Part shown: piece by piece, positions 1 to 12,395 of the stretch
Layout of the letters: the number at the start of each line of letters is the position of its first letter
Numbering within the stretch: position 1 is the stretch's first letter
From: Diadema setosum
Lineage: Eukaryota; Echinodermata; Echinoidea; Diadematoida; Diadematidae
Reading direction: 5' to 3'
NCBI RefSeq assembly: GCF_964275005.1
Contig: NC_092706.1
Location: 6,610,064 to 6,674,063, forward strand
DNA length: 64,000 nt
Position numbers and translations under genes: made by a program
The notes under the pieces: generated by a model
Databases searched by the model: none
What the model was told of the DNA's origin: nothing
What the model saw: only the letters and a program-made list of their open reading frames with translations

Positions 1-1003
1 GAGAGAGGAGGAATACGCCAACATTCAGACTCATCTAATGAGAAGGTCTGCACGTTATTGGATGCCACTGAGACCAGAGAGAAGACAAAATGAGGCGTAC
101 ACTTGTAATTCGAGTCAGATTATGCATTACCTTTCTTCCATATAGCATTCGAAGTCCCATCTCGGTATTTGCTCATTAAAAGGATCAAACAACAACAACA
201 ACAACAACAACAAAAACCTGAGGGGTAATGTTTCAGGTTGTAATAACAGAGAGAGAGAGTGAGAGAGAGAGAGGGGGAGAAGGAGAGAGTGAGAATAGAC
301 GGTGTTACAACTTTTTATACCTCGCTTGCAGAAGTAGGGAATATTCCCTTAAAAAAAGCGATAGAGCATTTACAATTACCATACACACTTGGTTACCCTC
401 CTCTGAAACCGAGTATTACAGTCCCCTAGAAGCGACCTATATCTATCAAGAATATAAAAAACACCCTTCTCCCCAAACATATTGTTTGGAATACCATGTA
501 AATCTTTAAGCTTCTTAGAACATTACGACGACAACAACGACAACAACATCACAGAATCCATCCTGGGGGAGGCAAAACGACCAGGCGAGGAAAATGCACA
601 ATGCACTCATTGAATTATCTGCTTTCACAATCTTCTCTGAAAAGAACGATCACATGAAAACAAGATTTGCATCACTTGCATAGCGCCAGTATCCCTTTGA
701 GTATACTCGCACTCCCACCTAGTTTCATCCGGCAAAATCATTCATGTTGGCACACGACGATTCCAAAATGTTACAGGATATGGCGTGACTTGGTAAAATA
801 TGGAAGAATTCTCGGTACCAGTCTTCCGTTTGCACAGGTGCCATTGTGGCAGAGTTAAAGAACTACATTGGAATACCCATCACGTATGGCATGGGAAACG
901 CGTATATCCGGTGTGCAGCGTTCAGGGAATGATGTCATGTCACATGACATACGAAATTTGACAACGAAGAAGTCGGAACTTGAGCATGTTGAAGTGGTGT
1001 ATA
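1..1003. other. Gene-free stretch with simple repeats
   Basis: No coding region is recognised. A CAA trinucleotide run lies at about 188-214 and GA-rich sequence at about 248-295. The short open frames here are low-complexity or lack any family signature. Confidence 0.5.
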
Positions 1004-1252
1004 TGAAGAGTTTGTTTGCAAAAACCGATAAGTCCATATTTGCCAAATGGAGATATTTGCGATTAAAGGTCAAGAAAAATAAAGAGAATAACAAGAAAAT
1101 ATTTGCTTCTTTTGACCATAACTTCAAAAATATACCTTTATATTTAGTGACCAACATATCATTTAAAAGGTATTATGTTGTACTTTATGACAGAGGCCGT
1201 ACTTCAAAATCTTCAAAAATGGACTTATCGGTTTTTGCTAACAAACTCTTCA
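1004..1252. mobile_element. Palindromic MITE, family 1, copy 1
   Basis: About 249 bp bounded by 32-bp terminal inverted repeats (1004-1035 and 1221-1252) that differ at one position when compared by eye. The left end begins TGAAGAGTTTGTTTGC. The flanks are TA-rich, which suits the TA target preference of Tc1/mariner-type MITEs. A second copy lies at 31,200-31,440. The element is open in frame on both strands, so its two copies give similar peptides. That is a by-product of a conserved repeat, not evidence of a gene. Confidence 0.85.
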
Positions 1253-2384
1253 TATATACACGTCGTATGTCTCTGTTACTTATCTGTTACTATCGCTCAT
1301 GATTTAACTTGTTCTTTGATTGAATTGTACGCTCTCTCTACTCTGCACAGCAGATATCTGTTTTACTTTGTAACTCATTTACTTGTTTTCTTTTATGAAT
1401 TAATCCTTCAATCCTTTTCCTTGACTTTGTTTATCATTTATGTATTTTCTTGCGGTTTTTTGTTTGCTACCTATAAAAACTGATATTGCTTTAACTTCTG
1501 TAGCTCTATCGTTGAGTTGTCTTTGAATTTTTCCTCACTCATTTTTAAAAATCTTTTTTTATTTATTCATCATTTATTTATTCATTTATCTTTTAGAGAT
1601 GTGCAAGTCAAAATGAATACATTTTATGGCTTTATGATCTTTTTCCCCCAAGCTGCAATATACTAGTATCCGTATGTTGGGTCCTCATCACTGCTCAACA
1701 AGAATCCAGTAATTTGAAGGTCAAACATTTACGCAGTGTTTCGAGGGGAGAAGGAAAAAAAAATGAATTGTCGAGTAAGAATGATATAGCCGATGTGAAA
1801 GAGGAAAAGAGAGGGAGAGGAAGTGGAGGATAGATGGACAGATAGATAGAAAAGAGAGAGAGAGAGAAAATGGCGGGTGAGATATATGGATGAAGGGACT
1901 TAATGAGAGTAATGGTTGTACGGCCACGTAATTGTTTTTAAATCTGCGCAAATCATCCTCAGCGGTTTCGGCGAAGCATAAATTAACCTTTTCTACCCGC
2001 ACAATAACACTTCTGGCCATTACCTCTACGACATCAATGGCCTTATAAAGCGCTTTCGTCAGTACGGAATATCCTGTCATTTATTTATTTTTTTTCTTGG
2101 TGGACTTCAATAATGGTCAGCTGAATCTCGAGTAGGAGGGGCACGGTGAAGTGCGTGCAATAACAGGCGTTTAATCTCTGTGCATTGGCTGCTACCCTGT
2201 AATTATATTGGGCGGCCTGTTTATATGATGTATCACGCGTTTGAAAGATGTATAGTTGTTCGTGAGAGACCTGAAGGTCATTACCTTCTGTTCAATATCC
2301 CTCCCCATTTTCTTTTTCTACCATATCTAAGCGTTATGCATGGAAAAAAAAATAATGTACACTATCAACTCTACTATACCACTT

Positions 2385-2472
2385 CAATTCAATTCAGTTC
2401 AGTTCAATTCAATTCAATTCAATTCAATGCAATTCAATTCAATTCAATTCAATTCAATCCAATTCAATTCAA
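2385..2472. repeat. (AATTC)n pentanucleotide repeat
   Basis: A near-perfect run of the 5-bp unit CAATT with a few CAGTT and CAATC/CAATG variants. Shorter runs of the same unit occur at about 7,935 and 19,377. Such runs often mark the 3' tails of LINEs, but no LINE coding sequence adjoins this one. Confidence 0.9.
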
Positions 2473-2745
2473 CTCCGATGTATCAAATTAGATTAAATCA
2501 AAACAAAACAAAAAAAAATTACGAAAACGAAAAAGTCACGCTTGAAAAATGGAAACGTGATGAACATCAAGATTACTATTTTAGCAACGTGCACAATAAA
2601 ATCTGGCAAACATCTCAAACATGCCAAAAATTGCATGGCTAGGTGACGGCCATCAATCTTCGACATTACCTCTTTTCGGGGAAAAATGTATGAAGTTATC
2701 ACCACCGCTGTCAGGTCCAACCTTGCCAATTACCATGTAACGAAA

Positions 2746-2795
2746 AACAAACAAACAAACAAACAAACAAACAAACAAACAAACAAACAAACAAA
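2746..2795. repeat. (CAAA)n tetranucleotide repeat
   Basis: About 12 uninterrupted copies of ACAA followed by a C-run and A-rich sequence. The opposite strand encodes an artefactual Cys-Leu-Phe-Val repeat, so open frames here are not genes. Confidence 0.92.
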
Positions 2796-3371
2796 CCCCC
2801 CCAAAAAACCCCCAAAACGAAAAAAACAACAACAAACAAACATCGATACAAAACTACACAAGGGCCAAGCAGACACAAATGAGCAAAAATCTTGAATATT
2901 ATCTCACATCTTTTTTTCAACTTAAGGCCTCTTAATAATCTTCTTTATTGGGGAACGGCAAATCAGAGATGAGCAACATTACGATTCTAGAGTGAGTGGC
3001 AGGTCGTGAAACATCGCCACCTTGGAGTGACATTTCAAGATGCAAAGAAGTTGTCGCATAGGACATTCTAAGCACCTGTCTAACGAACGAGAGTTGACAA
3101 GCTTTAGATTGAGTGTTTCTTCTTGGCAAACACAGCGTCCTAGCTGTCTGACACTAAGGAGATATTCGCCCTCGCTGTGCGTTTGACTTCAGACATTTGT
3201 TTGATTTCTACTTAATGAAAGAGATGATGATATACAATCGAGCTCCCCTATCACTATACCTCACAATTTTGACGGAGATACGATATGTTAATGACTTTCC
3301 GTGATATTCCCTTTTCGCTGTAAATGATCCGTCTGTGGCTAAGCTTAGGAAAAAAGGAAAGTGATACAGCG

Positions 3372-3408
3372 TTCACGTCTGGCGTAAACATTGCGCCAGA
3401 CGTGTGAA
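3372..3408. repeat. Short imperfect hairpin
   Basis: The arms at 3372-3384 and about 3394-3408 share TCACGTCTGGCG with its complement around a loop of roughly 9 nt. It is not followed by a U-tract. It may be the remnant of a small foldback element. Confidence 0.6.
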
Positions 3409-5355
3409 TCCAAATGTAGTCATATTCTCTATTGATAATGAATCAAACTGAAAACGACACCATTCAATCCAGTCTACTATATTCCGCAATACTTCGAAGA
3501 TGTAAACAGGTATAATATAATGAGTTTAAAGGTGGCCATGTTGATCTCGAAATGGAGAATCAAACTCAGTAAAATATCAAGTAACAGCTCGTGATATGAG
3601 TATATCAAAACGAGACAACGCATCACATTCACTCGATTTATTTTCACATTTATGATGGAGCATCTTCCATATACCACTATAGGGGTTCAACGAAATAGAA
3701 AGAAACCATTCTTGTTTACTCTTAACCATCATAATCTTTAGATAGAACTCAGTGAAATAATAGTGGAATCAGTGAAATAATACGAAATATATTTTTTTTT
3801 GGGCCAAGGTGCTTTTGGTGTCAATAGTTGTGATATAAAGCTTTGACTTCCATGTGTGAAGAAGGTTGCTGGCTTTTTTCATATGTTTTAAAGGAAGGTG
3901 TTGCTTAACGCCTGCATCTAATGCGTGTGCTTTGAACATCACAAAGTCGGATCGATAAAACGTGTTTGCAATTTGCTCCGGGCATATTCGGTTTAATCGA
4001 TCGCAGAAGACGGAGAAGTTTATCGAATCATGAGAGCACATTTTTTTTTCTTTCCTCCAGTGAAAGAAAACTGTGGTGTCCCAGTTCTTTTTTCTCTCTT
4101 GTAATCACTTTTTCTCACGGAATGAAAAGATAAGTATTTTCAGCCATAAGCTTCCAAGAAAATATAAGTTATGTGACTCCGCAAAAATGTTGTATGACGA
4201 CAACGAACAAAAAGAAAAAGGCTAAAAAAGCTACCTCTTTGCAGCCTGGGAGTTTGTTCCTTTTCGTAAAATACTGACATATACAGTTGTCATGAAAACG
4301 ACCTCTAGGTATATGTGAAGATCTATTTTAGTTCTATCGCTTTGCAGAGTTGCAGTCTTGGTCGCAGTTTTATCGAGGAGAAGTGTCAAAGGTTACCGGA
4401 GATGACACAAGAATGATAAATCTTCTGCTTGTCTCGAAGGAACGGATATGTTCTCCTTTATATCTGTGTTTTCTCTTTACGTTGGTTTTCAGACGATTTG
4501 ACTTGGGAACAATAAAGCATGAGTATGTTCAAAGACATACCAACGGAAATATAAGAGGAATTGGAAGAAGGAACAAACAATTTAATTCTACCAAAGCTTA
4601 GTTTACCACTTCATTTCGTAAGTCTACCTGAACATTTAAATCCACTTTCAATGCTAGTGGCTATATCCAATATAAGGCCTATTTGAATCAATTAGAAAGT
4701 AGTCTTCTCGGTTTGGACTTTACATGTCGGGCTAGCAAGCATATCGAAGAAAGCGGGGCTAATCAACCGTACACGATCTTTTCGTATAATGACATATGAT
4801 TTACCATAATCACATAGTGCATCATTTACTGCAAAGTGATAACCATCAACCTCCCTGTGTTGAAATTGCAGCTTAGAAGTCAAACCGAGCCAATGAGCAA
4901 ATGAGAATTCTGTCTACGTATTGCTCATCAACAGACAATGAATTGACGTCATAAAGTCAGGAAAATTATGTTTTAGGAGAAACTGACATTTCAGAAGACA
5001 CGTGCGAGGTTTGAGAATAAAGTGAACGGAACCATGAAACCCACTTTCGTGATGTAAACCCAGGAATCATGGCAGAAATCTTGAGCTTGTATCATTATGC
5101 GAATTCAGACAACAATTATAGATGATCTCCTAGCGGTAGATTCAACATCCGCACAAGATTCTACGAAATAACTTGGGGTAATTATGTGTCGACTTGAGAC
5201 AATGACAACTCGAACTCTGCAGGCAGATTTAACCACCAGGTGGTCAGTCTAAAATCACTAGGCGGAAAGAAGAGACCATGAGAGGTATAACGAAAAGAAA
5301 GAGGATCGCAGGAACGAGAAAATTCGATGCGGCGGAAAAACAAAGAGTGACTTAC

Positions 5356-5763
5356 CGGACTACGCGGGGGAGAGATGGTGCGATGGCTGGTCGGCAATTT
5401 TCTAGCACTACAGTTGCGACGACGTTTTATTCTCGCTCATCTCAAAACCTTGACTGATCATGTAGTGCGCTCGAAGAGATGCAGGCATCCTCCCGACGAG
5501 CCGTGACTCTCCTATTGCCATGGCAACGAGATTAAGCGCCGCTCCCTCCTCCTCCTCCTCTTCCTCTTCCTCCTCCTTCTTTCCCCCCTCCTGAATCACG
5601 GCAAAAACATCCTTCCGTAGATGGAAAAACAGTTGCAGCTGTATTGAGCGAGGGACGCAGCCTAAAAAAAGAGAAAAAAAGTCTAAAAGACACCACCTTT
5701 CCACTCGCCTGAAGACTTGCGCAGACGTTCGCTGATCAGCGAGCATTACATATGGCATACCCA
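5356..5763 (-). other. Possible non-coding first exon of a minus-strand gene
   Basis: On the minus strand a TATAAAG lies at 5794-5788. About 400 nt of locally GC-richer sequence follows and ends in a consensus splice donor, TCCG|GTAAGT (exon end 5356). A CCT-rich run inside it encodes poly-Glu on the minus strand, and the open frame stops before the donor, so the segment would be mostly 5' UTR. An internal pyrimidine tract ending in TAG near 5,664 is an alternative acceptor. No downstream exon is recognised, so this is tentative. Confidence 0.22.
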
Positions 5764-5787
5764 CTCGGTCTCACTTGTACGTGTAGC

Positions 5788-5794
5788 CTTTATA
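5788..5794 (-). promoter_or_regulatory. TATA-like motif, minus strand
   Basis: TATAAAG on the minus strand, about 25-30 nt upstream of where the candidate first exon at 5,356-5,763 would begin. It is a sequence match only, with no transcript evidence. Confidence 0.2.
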
Positions 5795-6465
5795 CGAGAA
5801 CGTTAATACGCAGTTTGTCATGTACGTCGAACAAGATCTTTTCATCCCTTCCCTATTGATTGGCGGCCGGACTATTGCTGCTCACAATGCCTGGAGAGAT
5901 TCCTTTTCATAAAGTACATCGGTATAAGAAGCTGAACGGTAAACAATTCGATGGATTCAGCCGAGTACAGTCTTTTTCCGCTATGAAAAACAAGAGTAAT
6001 CGCCTGGAAAGGTTCTGTTTATGGATTTGTATAAGAGTTTCATACTGTTCTACAAACCATAGTCGTTGATAACGCGTATACTTAAATTTGAAAGATCACT
6101 ATTGTTTCGGAAACTGCATGTGTCACCATGGGAGATAGGGAAGTACTTTTTTTTTTCTTTTTCAAATAGGTTAATCCTTTCTCGACATAAAGAGTTCTTG
6201 CTGTTTGATCTACCTATTAGGTTAACATACTGTCTTTTCGAAATGACAATCGAACGCATGTTATTCACGTTTTTAGCTTCATTTTGATGTAAGATAATAA
6301 AAAGAATAATTCAGTCATTCAATCTGATATGCAAAAGCTTCGTGAATTTGATTTATCCTTGACTTTTGGTGTTCAATAAATCATGCGGAAGCATCGGTTT
6401 TCAAAATGTTCAGGTAATCGAAAATGTTGCTTTATACGCTATCGAAAACCATTAAAGAGAAAGAT

Positions 6466-6469
<4 letters not shown>

Positions 6470-6512
<43 letters not shown>

Positions 6513-6548
6513 GGGGGGGGGGAGGGAGAGAGAGGGAGGGAGAGAGGA
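6470..6548. repeat. (GA)n microsatellite with G-run
   Basis: A GA dinucleotide array grades into a G-run and then GGGA/GAGA-rich sequence. The open frames on both strands are low-complexity artefacts. Confidence 0.92.
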
Positions 6549-6699
6549 AGACGGACAGACAGAACGGAGACATTTGCTTCGCACATCAGTAATCCTGGCA
6601 ACAACATCCACTTTCCCAACATTTTTACAGGTGAATACTGGAAAAAAAAAAAGATATTTCACCTCCAATTATCGTTAACATGACAAAACGCACTGAAAT

Positions 6700-7389
6700 T
6701 AAACTCCATGACATTACCATATGATTACGAGATGAGCTGAGATTCCTTTTATTTTTATTATTATTGGTTATTTTATTTTGCTGGACCAGCTAATTTGCTA
6801 ATTTCCTGGACCTACTTATTCTATTTCGCGTGATCTCCTGCGTTAAGATTTTTCATCACAAAATAAATCCAGTTTGCCGAAACATTACCGTAGATGCGAA
6901 TCCATCTAGAATGAAACGATTGAGAGGAAACTCGTGTCCAAAAGAGGCAGAACTTTTTGGGAGCGTATACAAAGGAAGCAGATCAAGCGTGACCTCACGC
7001 AGATAAAGAGATGTGAGTGTGCACATTCAAAATGTCGACAAGTTGGTTAAGATGTTCTCTTGTGCCGTCAAGACAACAACATCAACAGCAGCAGGAGCAA
7101 GTATGGAACAACCCAGAAAGTCATGGCGGTGACGTCATTCATTTTATGTGATGCTTCTCATCCACTTTGGTATATAGACGGCTGTTATGTCACTCTAAAT
7201 TCGTTCACTATCAACAGACAAAGGGCAACCATTACTAGTTAAATGTCAAGAGTATTGTAAAGCACTGGTACTGAGAAAGTTGATTACATGAGACCTCTTT
7301 CTCTAGATCCATACTGTATCTAATTAGGAGCTTTGTACATTCATTTTCTCTATACAAAATGTACTTTCATTTACTTGCAATTGTATGTC
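6700..7389. other. Gene-free stretch
   Basis: No coding region, clear repeat or RNA gene is seen. Confidence 0.4.
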
Positions 7390-7625
7390 CTTTATTGGAT
7401 AATATTCGTTATCAAGGTTCGTTAATACGAATCTTATTCCGAAGCTCTTCTTTCTGAAATATACATATCCTCTATACCTAGATGTTCGTTAACTAAAAAA
7501 TTGATTAGAGTTCGCTAATTGGGACATTTGTGGACTTATTCCGAAGATTCGTTAAGGTTTGTTAACCTGAAAATGCTAAGCGTACCAACGAACCTTCGGA
7601 ATTTTATACGAACCTTATTATCAAT
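7390..7625. repeat. TTCGTTA/TTCCGAAG dispersed repeat, copy 1
   Basis: Diverged copies of a ~16-bp unit (GTTCGTTATTCCGAAG) lie in one orientation on the left. The complement (CGAACCTTCGGAAT) lies on the right. A core reading CCTAGATGTTCGTTAA is shared with the better preserved copy at 40,040-40,325. A foldback arrangement is likely. Confidence 0.7.
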
Positions 7626-8299
7626 TTGTTTTTACTCGTCAAAACAGCGCATACAGCGCCATGCTCAAATCAGCGACCCATAAACGGGCTGAAAATGTTT
7701 CAGAGCCATTATGCTATATACACTGAACACAGTACGAATAATATAGCCGCAACAACAAAAACAACACGATCAATCACAACGAACACGACAGCAACATCTG
7801 TGGCATTGGTTTTATTTCCATCATTCCTGTTTACTTACGTCAATAATCTTTCATTGAGATAAGTTCATAAGAACAATAACAAAAGTACCCTCGAAAGCTC
7901 TGCTTCAAGTAAACTAAAAACAACGATCTTTTTCAATTCAATTCATATTTTATTCCATTTATTTCATATACATATCACCGTCTTTGGAAACAGAAAATAA
8001 GGTAGGCAAAACTATGTGAAATGACAAGAGTAGACAGTAAATTGTGGAACCTTATGGTAATTACACGTTGTCCTGAAAACTGAAGTGATCAAAGTGAAGT
8101 TAACTATACGCAAAATGCGAAAAACTGAGGGAACTACTAAAAAGATAAAGCTTGTATAGACAGGCGTTTCTTCCACGAAACTTAGATTTCCCCCGCTCTT
8201 TGTTTCTTGGTGAAGAAAACAAGTTATTGATGTAAGATTTGTCAAATGACAGAACAGACCCCCCTCTCCTGGGTCATCTCACAAGCTAGATCATGTAGA

Positions 8300-8690
8300 T
8301 ACCCACGAGTCATACGGCCCACGAGCTAGAGTCATGCACCCACATGTCACGAGCCACGAGCCACGAAAACAGACCAACGAGCAAGACATTAGTGTATGGC
8401 TCGTGGATCGTATAGCTCGTGCGCCTATTTTACCTGACACCGAGCTCATGGGCCTTGTGCGTGTAAAGCCTGCCGCACACTATTACTCACGACTATACGA
8501 CCGACAGACTTTGGATCTGAAGTGAACAAGCGTGTTTACTCTGAGGCTTAAATACAGTGATTTATTTCGGATTCAAAGTCTGTCAGTCGTAAGGTCGTGA
8601 GTCGTATGGTGTGCAGTGGGGTTAAGGTCTAGCTCGTGGGCTGTACGACTCGTGAGCTGTATACGACTCGTGGCTGTATGACTTGTGGGA
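8300..8690. mobile_element. Foldback element rich in CACGAG/CTCGTG
   Basis: The inner arms at about 8,474-8,521 and 8,566-8,615 pair over some 45 bp (for example GACAGACTTTG) around a ~44-bp loop. The outer arms are irregular strings of CCACGAGC-type units on the left and their complement on the right. Termini are not sharply defined. Short open frames within it are incidental. Confidence 0.7.
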
Positions 8691-8882
8691 GTCTGGCGTG
8701 CGCCCAAACCCCTCTCCCTCCGCCTCCCTCCTCTCCCTTGTTCCTGTTGTGGTTCTCTCACTCATTTGTATTCTCACGCCTGTCAACAGGAGAAGTGTGT
8801 GTGTTTGTGTGTGCACTTGTATTATGTGTGTGTGTGTGCATTAGGGGAGAGAAGCGGGTCGGTGCGTCCTTGTCAACACTCA

Positions 8883-9057
8883 CAACTTTGCACCTGCAGT
8901 GTCACAGTGGGAACATTGATGAGGGTGTATAACGTTGTACCTTTCAGACCTGTGAGCATTTTTGAAGGTGCAACTTTGCACCTTTCTGGTTCTGAAAGGT
9001 GCAAAATTTCACCCGTAAAGGTGCGCCCAGTGTGACACTAATAAAGGTGCAAAGTTG
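8883..9057. mobile_element. Small foldback element (CAACTTTGCACC ends)
   Basis: About 175 bp bounded by inverted repeats. The left end begins CAACTTTGCACC and the right end is its complement. An inner pair, GTGTCACAGTGGG and CCCAGTGTGACAC, is also inverted. AAGGTGCAACTTTGCACCTT inside is itself a palindrome. A GT microsatellite lies just to the left (about 8,797-8,842). Confidence 0.75.
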
Positions 9058-9867
9058 AACCTACTCCCACCCCCATTGGCTCATCCTGCGCGATAGGAAC
9101 TCGGTTGATGGCAAAAGATGAGTCTACAAATCCAAGAGTATTGTCCCGGGGAAAGTACCAAGGTCCTCCCTCAATGACTTACAAAAACCAAACCAAAGGA
9201 AAAGATTGAAATCAATTCATAGGTTGCAATTAATTCACAAAAGGCAGAAATGGATGGGAAAATTGATTGCACACCAACGTCGAGATCTATTCAATGGTTT
9301 ATTTATTCAAATTCACTCTCGCGCCTCAAGGCTGAATAATGCATTCTAATGATAAGCCTCGGGGCATCTTCCTCAGTCATCCTGAGCAAATCTTCAGAGG
9401 AGAAGCTGAATAGAATTCACTTGTCTTTATTTCTGCAAAGAAAAATACCTGAAATATACAATCATCTTGAAAATAATAATCCATGATCTTGCACGGGTAA
9501 CACAAAATACGTAAATCTATGACATTGCAATAAATGTTCATAACATAAATTGCTATTAACGAATATTCCTGCACATCATTAATATGGCTTTTCGGGATTA
9601 TAGGCAAGGCACTGCAATAAGCAATTATTATTCCTCCAAAGTTTGCTGCCTCTTAAGGAAAAAGAAGAATAAAGGTATGACGAATTTATGATAAGATAAA
9701 GTATAACCTTCTGAAAATTATTTAGAACCCGAAATAAGAGTCTTGAGATTATTTCTTGACTTACCACTGGATGAAAAGTTCAATTCTGTTCCCGGAAAAT
9801 GGAATGTTCTCACTACTATGGCACGAATGAACAATGAAATACAAAACTAGAGGGGCCGTCAAAGGCG

Positions 9868-10495
9868 GCAGACCCACGCCTTTGCGGCGCTACAGAGTAG
9901 TTGCAATACTATACCATGGGGTCAAAACTACAAGCTCACATAGAATTTCTTACGTCACTTCCACCAAAATACTCTATAACGAAAAAGAGTGCGAAGCGGT
10001 GTTCTTAAAATATTATGGTGCTGCATCCAAATTTCGCCCAAGACTTCAAATTTCACCCAGTGAGATAGTGCACTACGAAATGGAAGCATACGCACTGCAG
10101 CAAACTTTTTTTTATTATTATTGAGGAATGATACTTCTACGAAAAAAAAAGAAGAAAGAATCAATATTGATGTGAAAAATCGCCAAATACGGGCCATTTT
10201 GTGACGACAGAAAGCGAACTTCCACAAAATTTTTACCAATTCAGAAGGACTAGACCCTCAAATAAACGTAAATTTCGGAATTCTTTCGAACATTTGAGCA
10301 GCGAAGTCCGTCGTCTGGGAGTTCTGTTTTCGTATCAAAGAGCGTAGAAGCGCACGCACACACAGCGCGCACTTCGTGCACTTCTATACTCTGTGTTTCG
10401 TATAGTAGCGGAAAATGTAACGAGAAAAATAATGTTCGGAGTGGTCACCCCATGGCGGTGAAAACTACAAGGTCACACAGAATTTGCAGGGGTCA
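9868..10495. repeat. Region bracketed by a ~35-bp diverged direct repeat
   Basis: ACTACAAGCTCACATAGAAT near 9,929 recurs as ACTACAAGGTCACACAGAAT near 10,465, both in the same orientation and both preceded by a CCATGG. The sequence between is AT-rich and shows no coding signature. It may be an undescribed dispersed repeat. Confidence 0.4.
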
Positions 10496-10597
10496 ACCGA
10501 TTATCACCAAAGTCTAATCGATCCTTTCCTGTCACTATCCAAACATTCCCAGAACATTTTGTGCAAAGTCGTTCACCCGTTCTCTTGTTATCTTGTA

Positions 10598-10672
10598 CAC
10601 AAACAAACAAACAAACAAACAAACAAACAAACAAACAAACAAACAAACAAATAAACAAACAAACAAACAAAC
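10598..10672. repeat. (CAAA)n tetranucleotide repeat
   Basis: About 18 copies of ACAA with one variant. It immediately precedes the 196-bp tandem duplication. Confidence 0.9.
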
Positions 10673-10684
10673 GGAAGCCTTTTC

Positions 10685-11076
10685 ATAACCCCTTGCCGAT
10701 TTTCATCGGCGTGTGTAAACAAGACTGATGGCAGGGAGCTACCTGAAACGGAAAATGGGACATAATCATGCTAATTCCGTGTTCTAAAAGTCTATGCTGA
10801 TACAAAGCACAAAAAATTACTTATTTACGGCAAGATACATTCACTCTGATAACATCACGGAAATGCTCTTCTTCCTAAACATAACCCCTTGCCGATTTTC
10901 ATCGGCGTGTGTAAACAAGACTGATGGCAGGGAGCTACCTGAAACGGAAAATGGGACATAATCATGCTAATTCCGTGTTCTAAAAGTCTATGCTGATACA
11001 AAGCACAAAAAATTACTTATTTACGGCAAGATACATTCACTCTGATAACATCACGGAAATGCTCTTCTTCCTAAAC
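10685..11076. repeat. Exact 196-bp tandem duplication
   Basis: Unit 1 is 10,685-10,880 and unit 2 is 10,881-11,076, both beginning ATAACCCCTTGCCGATTTTC. Read line against line they appear identical, which implies a very recent duplication or gene conversion, or an assembly artefact. No coding signature is present. Confidence 0.9.
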
Positions 11077-11124
11077 AATTCACCAAATAAATACTGGTAT
11101 CTGATCAACAATTGAATTTCCAAT

Positions 11125-11557
11125 AGGCGTGTCTTCATCAGCCCGAAGTTTCAAGATAGCGCGCTATCTTGCGGTTACCAAACTAGTCCGATGTCAAAAT
11201 AGCGCGCTATCTGTGTAGTGAAGACGCAGATAGCGCGCTATTTGATCGGGAAAATTTCCCCCAAAATCTTGGTCTAGTTCGTCAACTAGAGCGCTAATTC
11301 GTGAAATAGCGCGCTATCTTGGGTGCGTCTCCATCAGCCCGAAATTTTCTCGATCCCTCCACGCTTCTGGTTAGCCAGCTGGCAATGGAAAGCGCATGTA
11401 CAAGCAGCTAGTGATTGTGTATAGTACATTACACGCACGGTGTATTCAAGGATCACATATTGTGTGTACTATAGGCCTACTGTTGTTGTCATCTTTAAAA
11501 CCAGGGAGGTTATTTCTCTCACCTCCCTATTAAAACTCAGTGCCGTGCATGCTAGCT

Positions 11558-11591
<34 letters not shown>

Positions 11592-12002
11592 TCTTCTTCT
11601 GGTCCACTCTATTCATACCTTAGCTGAAGATTCTTGCAGATTGTGTGCATTTTGGATTTGTTTAAACATTGCAATTCGTTAATTTCATATAAGATGCCTC
11701 ACTGGACAGAAGAAAGAGTAGCGTTATTAATATCCCTTCGGAGAGAATTTGCTGTACTGCTCACCTCCCTGGTTGTAGAATCGTACATACGGTGATATAG
11801 GAGATTTTGAGCGGGGAAATCCACTTTCGAACCGCGAGCCAGGCAGAGTAATATTGCAAAGTGCGCATGCGTCAATTTTCGGACTAATTTCCCGAAGCAG
11901 GCTGCTCGAGCTGATGAAGACGCACATTCGCTGTATCGGGCTATTTTCTAAGACCGCAAAATGTCCCGCTAGTTTGAACTTCGGGCTGATGAAGACACGC
12001 CT
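11125..12002. mobile_element. Non-autonomous TIR element with TAGCGCGCTA palindromes
   Basis: About 878 bp bounded by 26-bp inverted repeats that match perfectly by eye (11,125-11,150 and 11,977-12,002; they start AGGCGTGTCTTCATC). AAT lies directly outside both ends and could be a 3-bp target duplication. Within the first 220 bp the palindrome TAGCGCGCTA occurs four times. CTTCATCAGCCCGAA recurs internally near 11,330 and its inverse near 11,910. A poly-T run lies at about 11,560-11,586. No transposase is seen. Confidence 0.85.
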
Positions 12003-12395
12003 AATGCCTACCCTCGGTGGAAGGTTCTGTACCACTGCGAGATCACGGACGCCTTCATGACCTTCATGACCTGACCTGTAAAGTTCCAACGCATTTTATC
12101 TCCAAACAAAATGGTAAAAATTCGTGAGGCTTTCGTGTCTCATTTTGGTTAAAATCTGTAATAAAATATTCACATCTTCGTGTAGCCTTCGTGTTCGGTT
12201 CGGCTTCCATCTTGTGACGGTCTGTAGGCTTTGTAGTTGCTTATAAGCTGTTTTTCGGGTGTCGATCAATTCGGGGCCTACCTGAAAATTCCATTTTCGT
12301 GTATCCATCTTTATCCATCAATTCCGGGACAATGTGGCACCAGCACCAGAGGGTGCCTTTTTTTTTTGGGAGGGGGGCCCAATTTCTGGAGATAA

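Larger units (their letters stand above)
1253..5355. other. Gene-free stretch
   Basis: No recognisable coding exon. It contains an AATTC pentanucleotide array, a CAAA array and one hairpin (listed separately). The remaining open frames are short and carry no domain signature I know. Confidence 0.45.

Noticed and set aside
868-1302. 144-codon frame with a near-identical 80-residue partner on the other strand at 31.2-31.4 kb
   Set aside because: Both lie within copies of a palindromic MITE with inverted ends; no domain, and the frame runs into flanking sequence.
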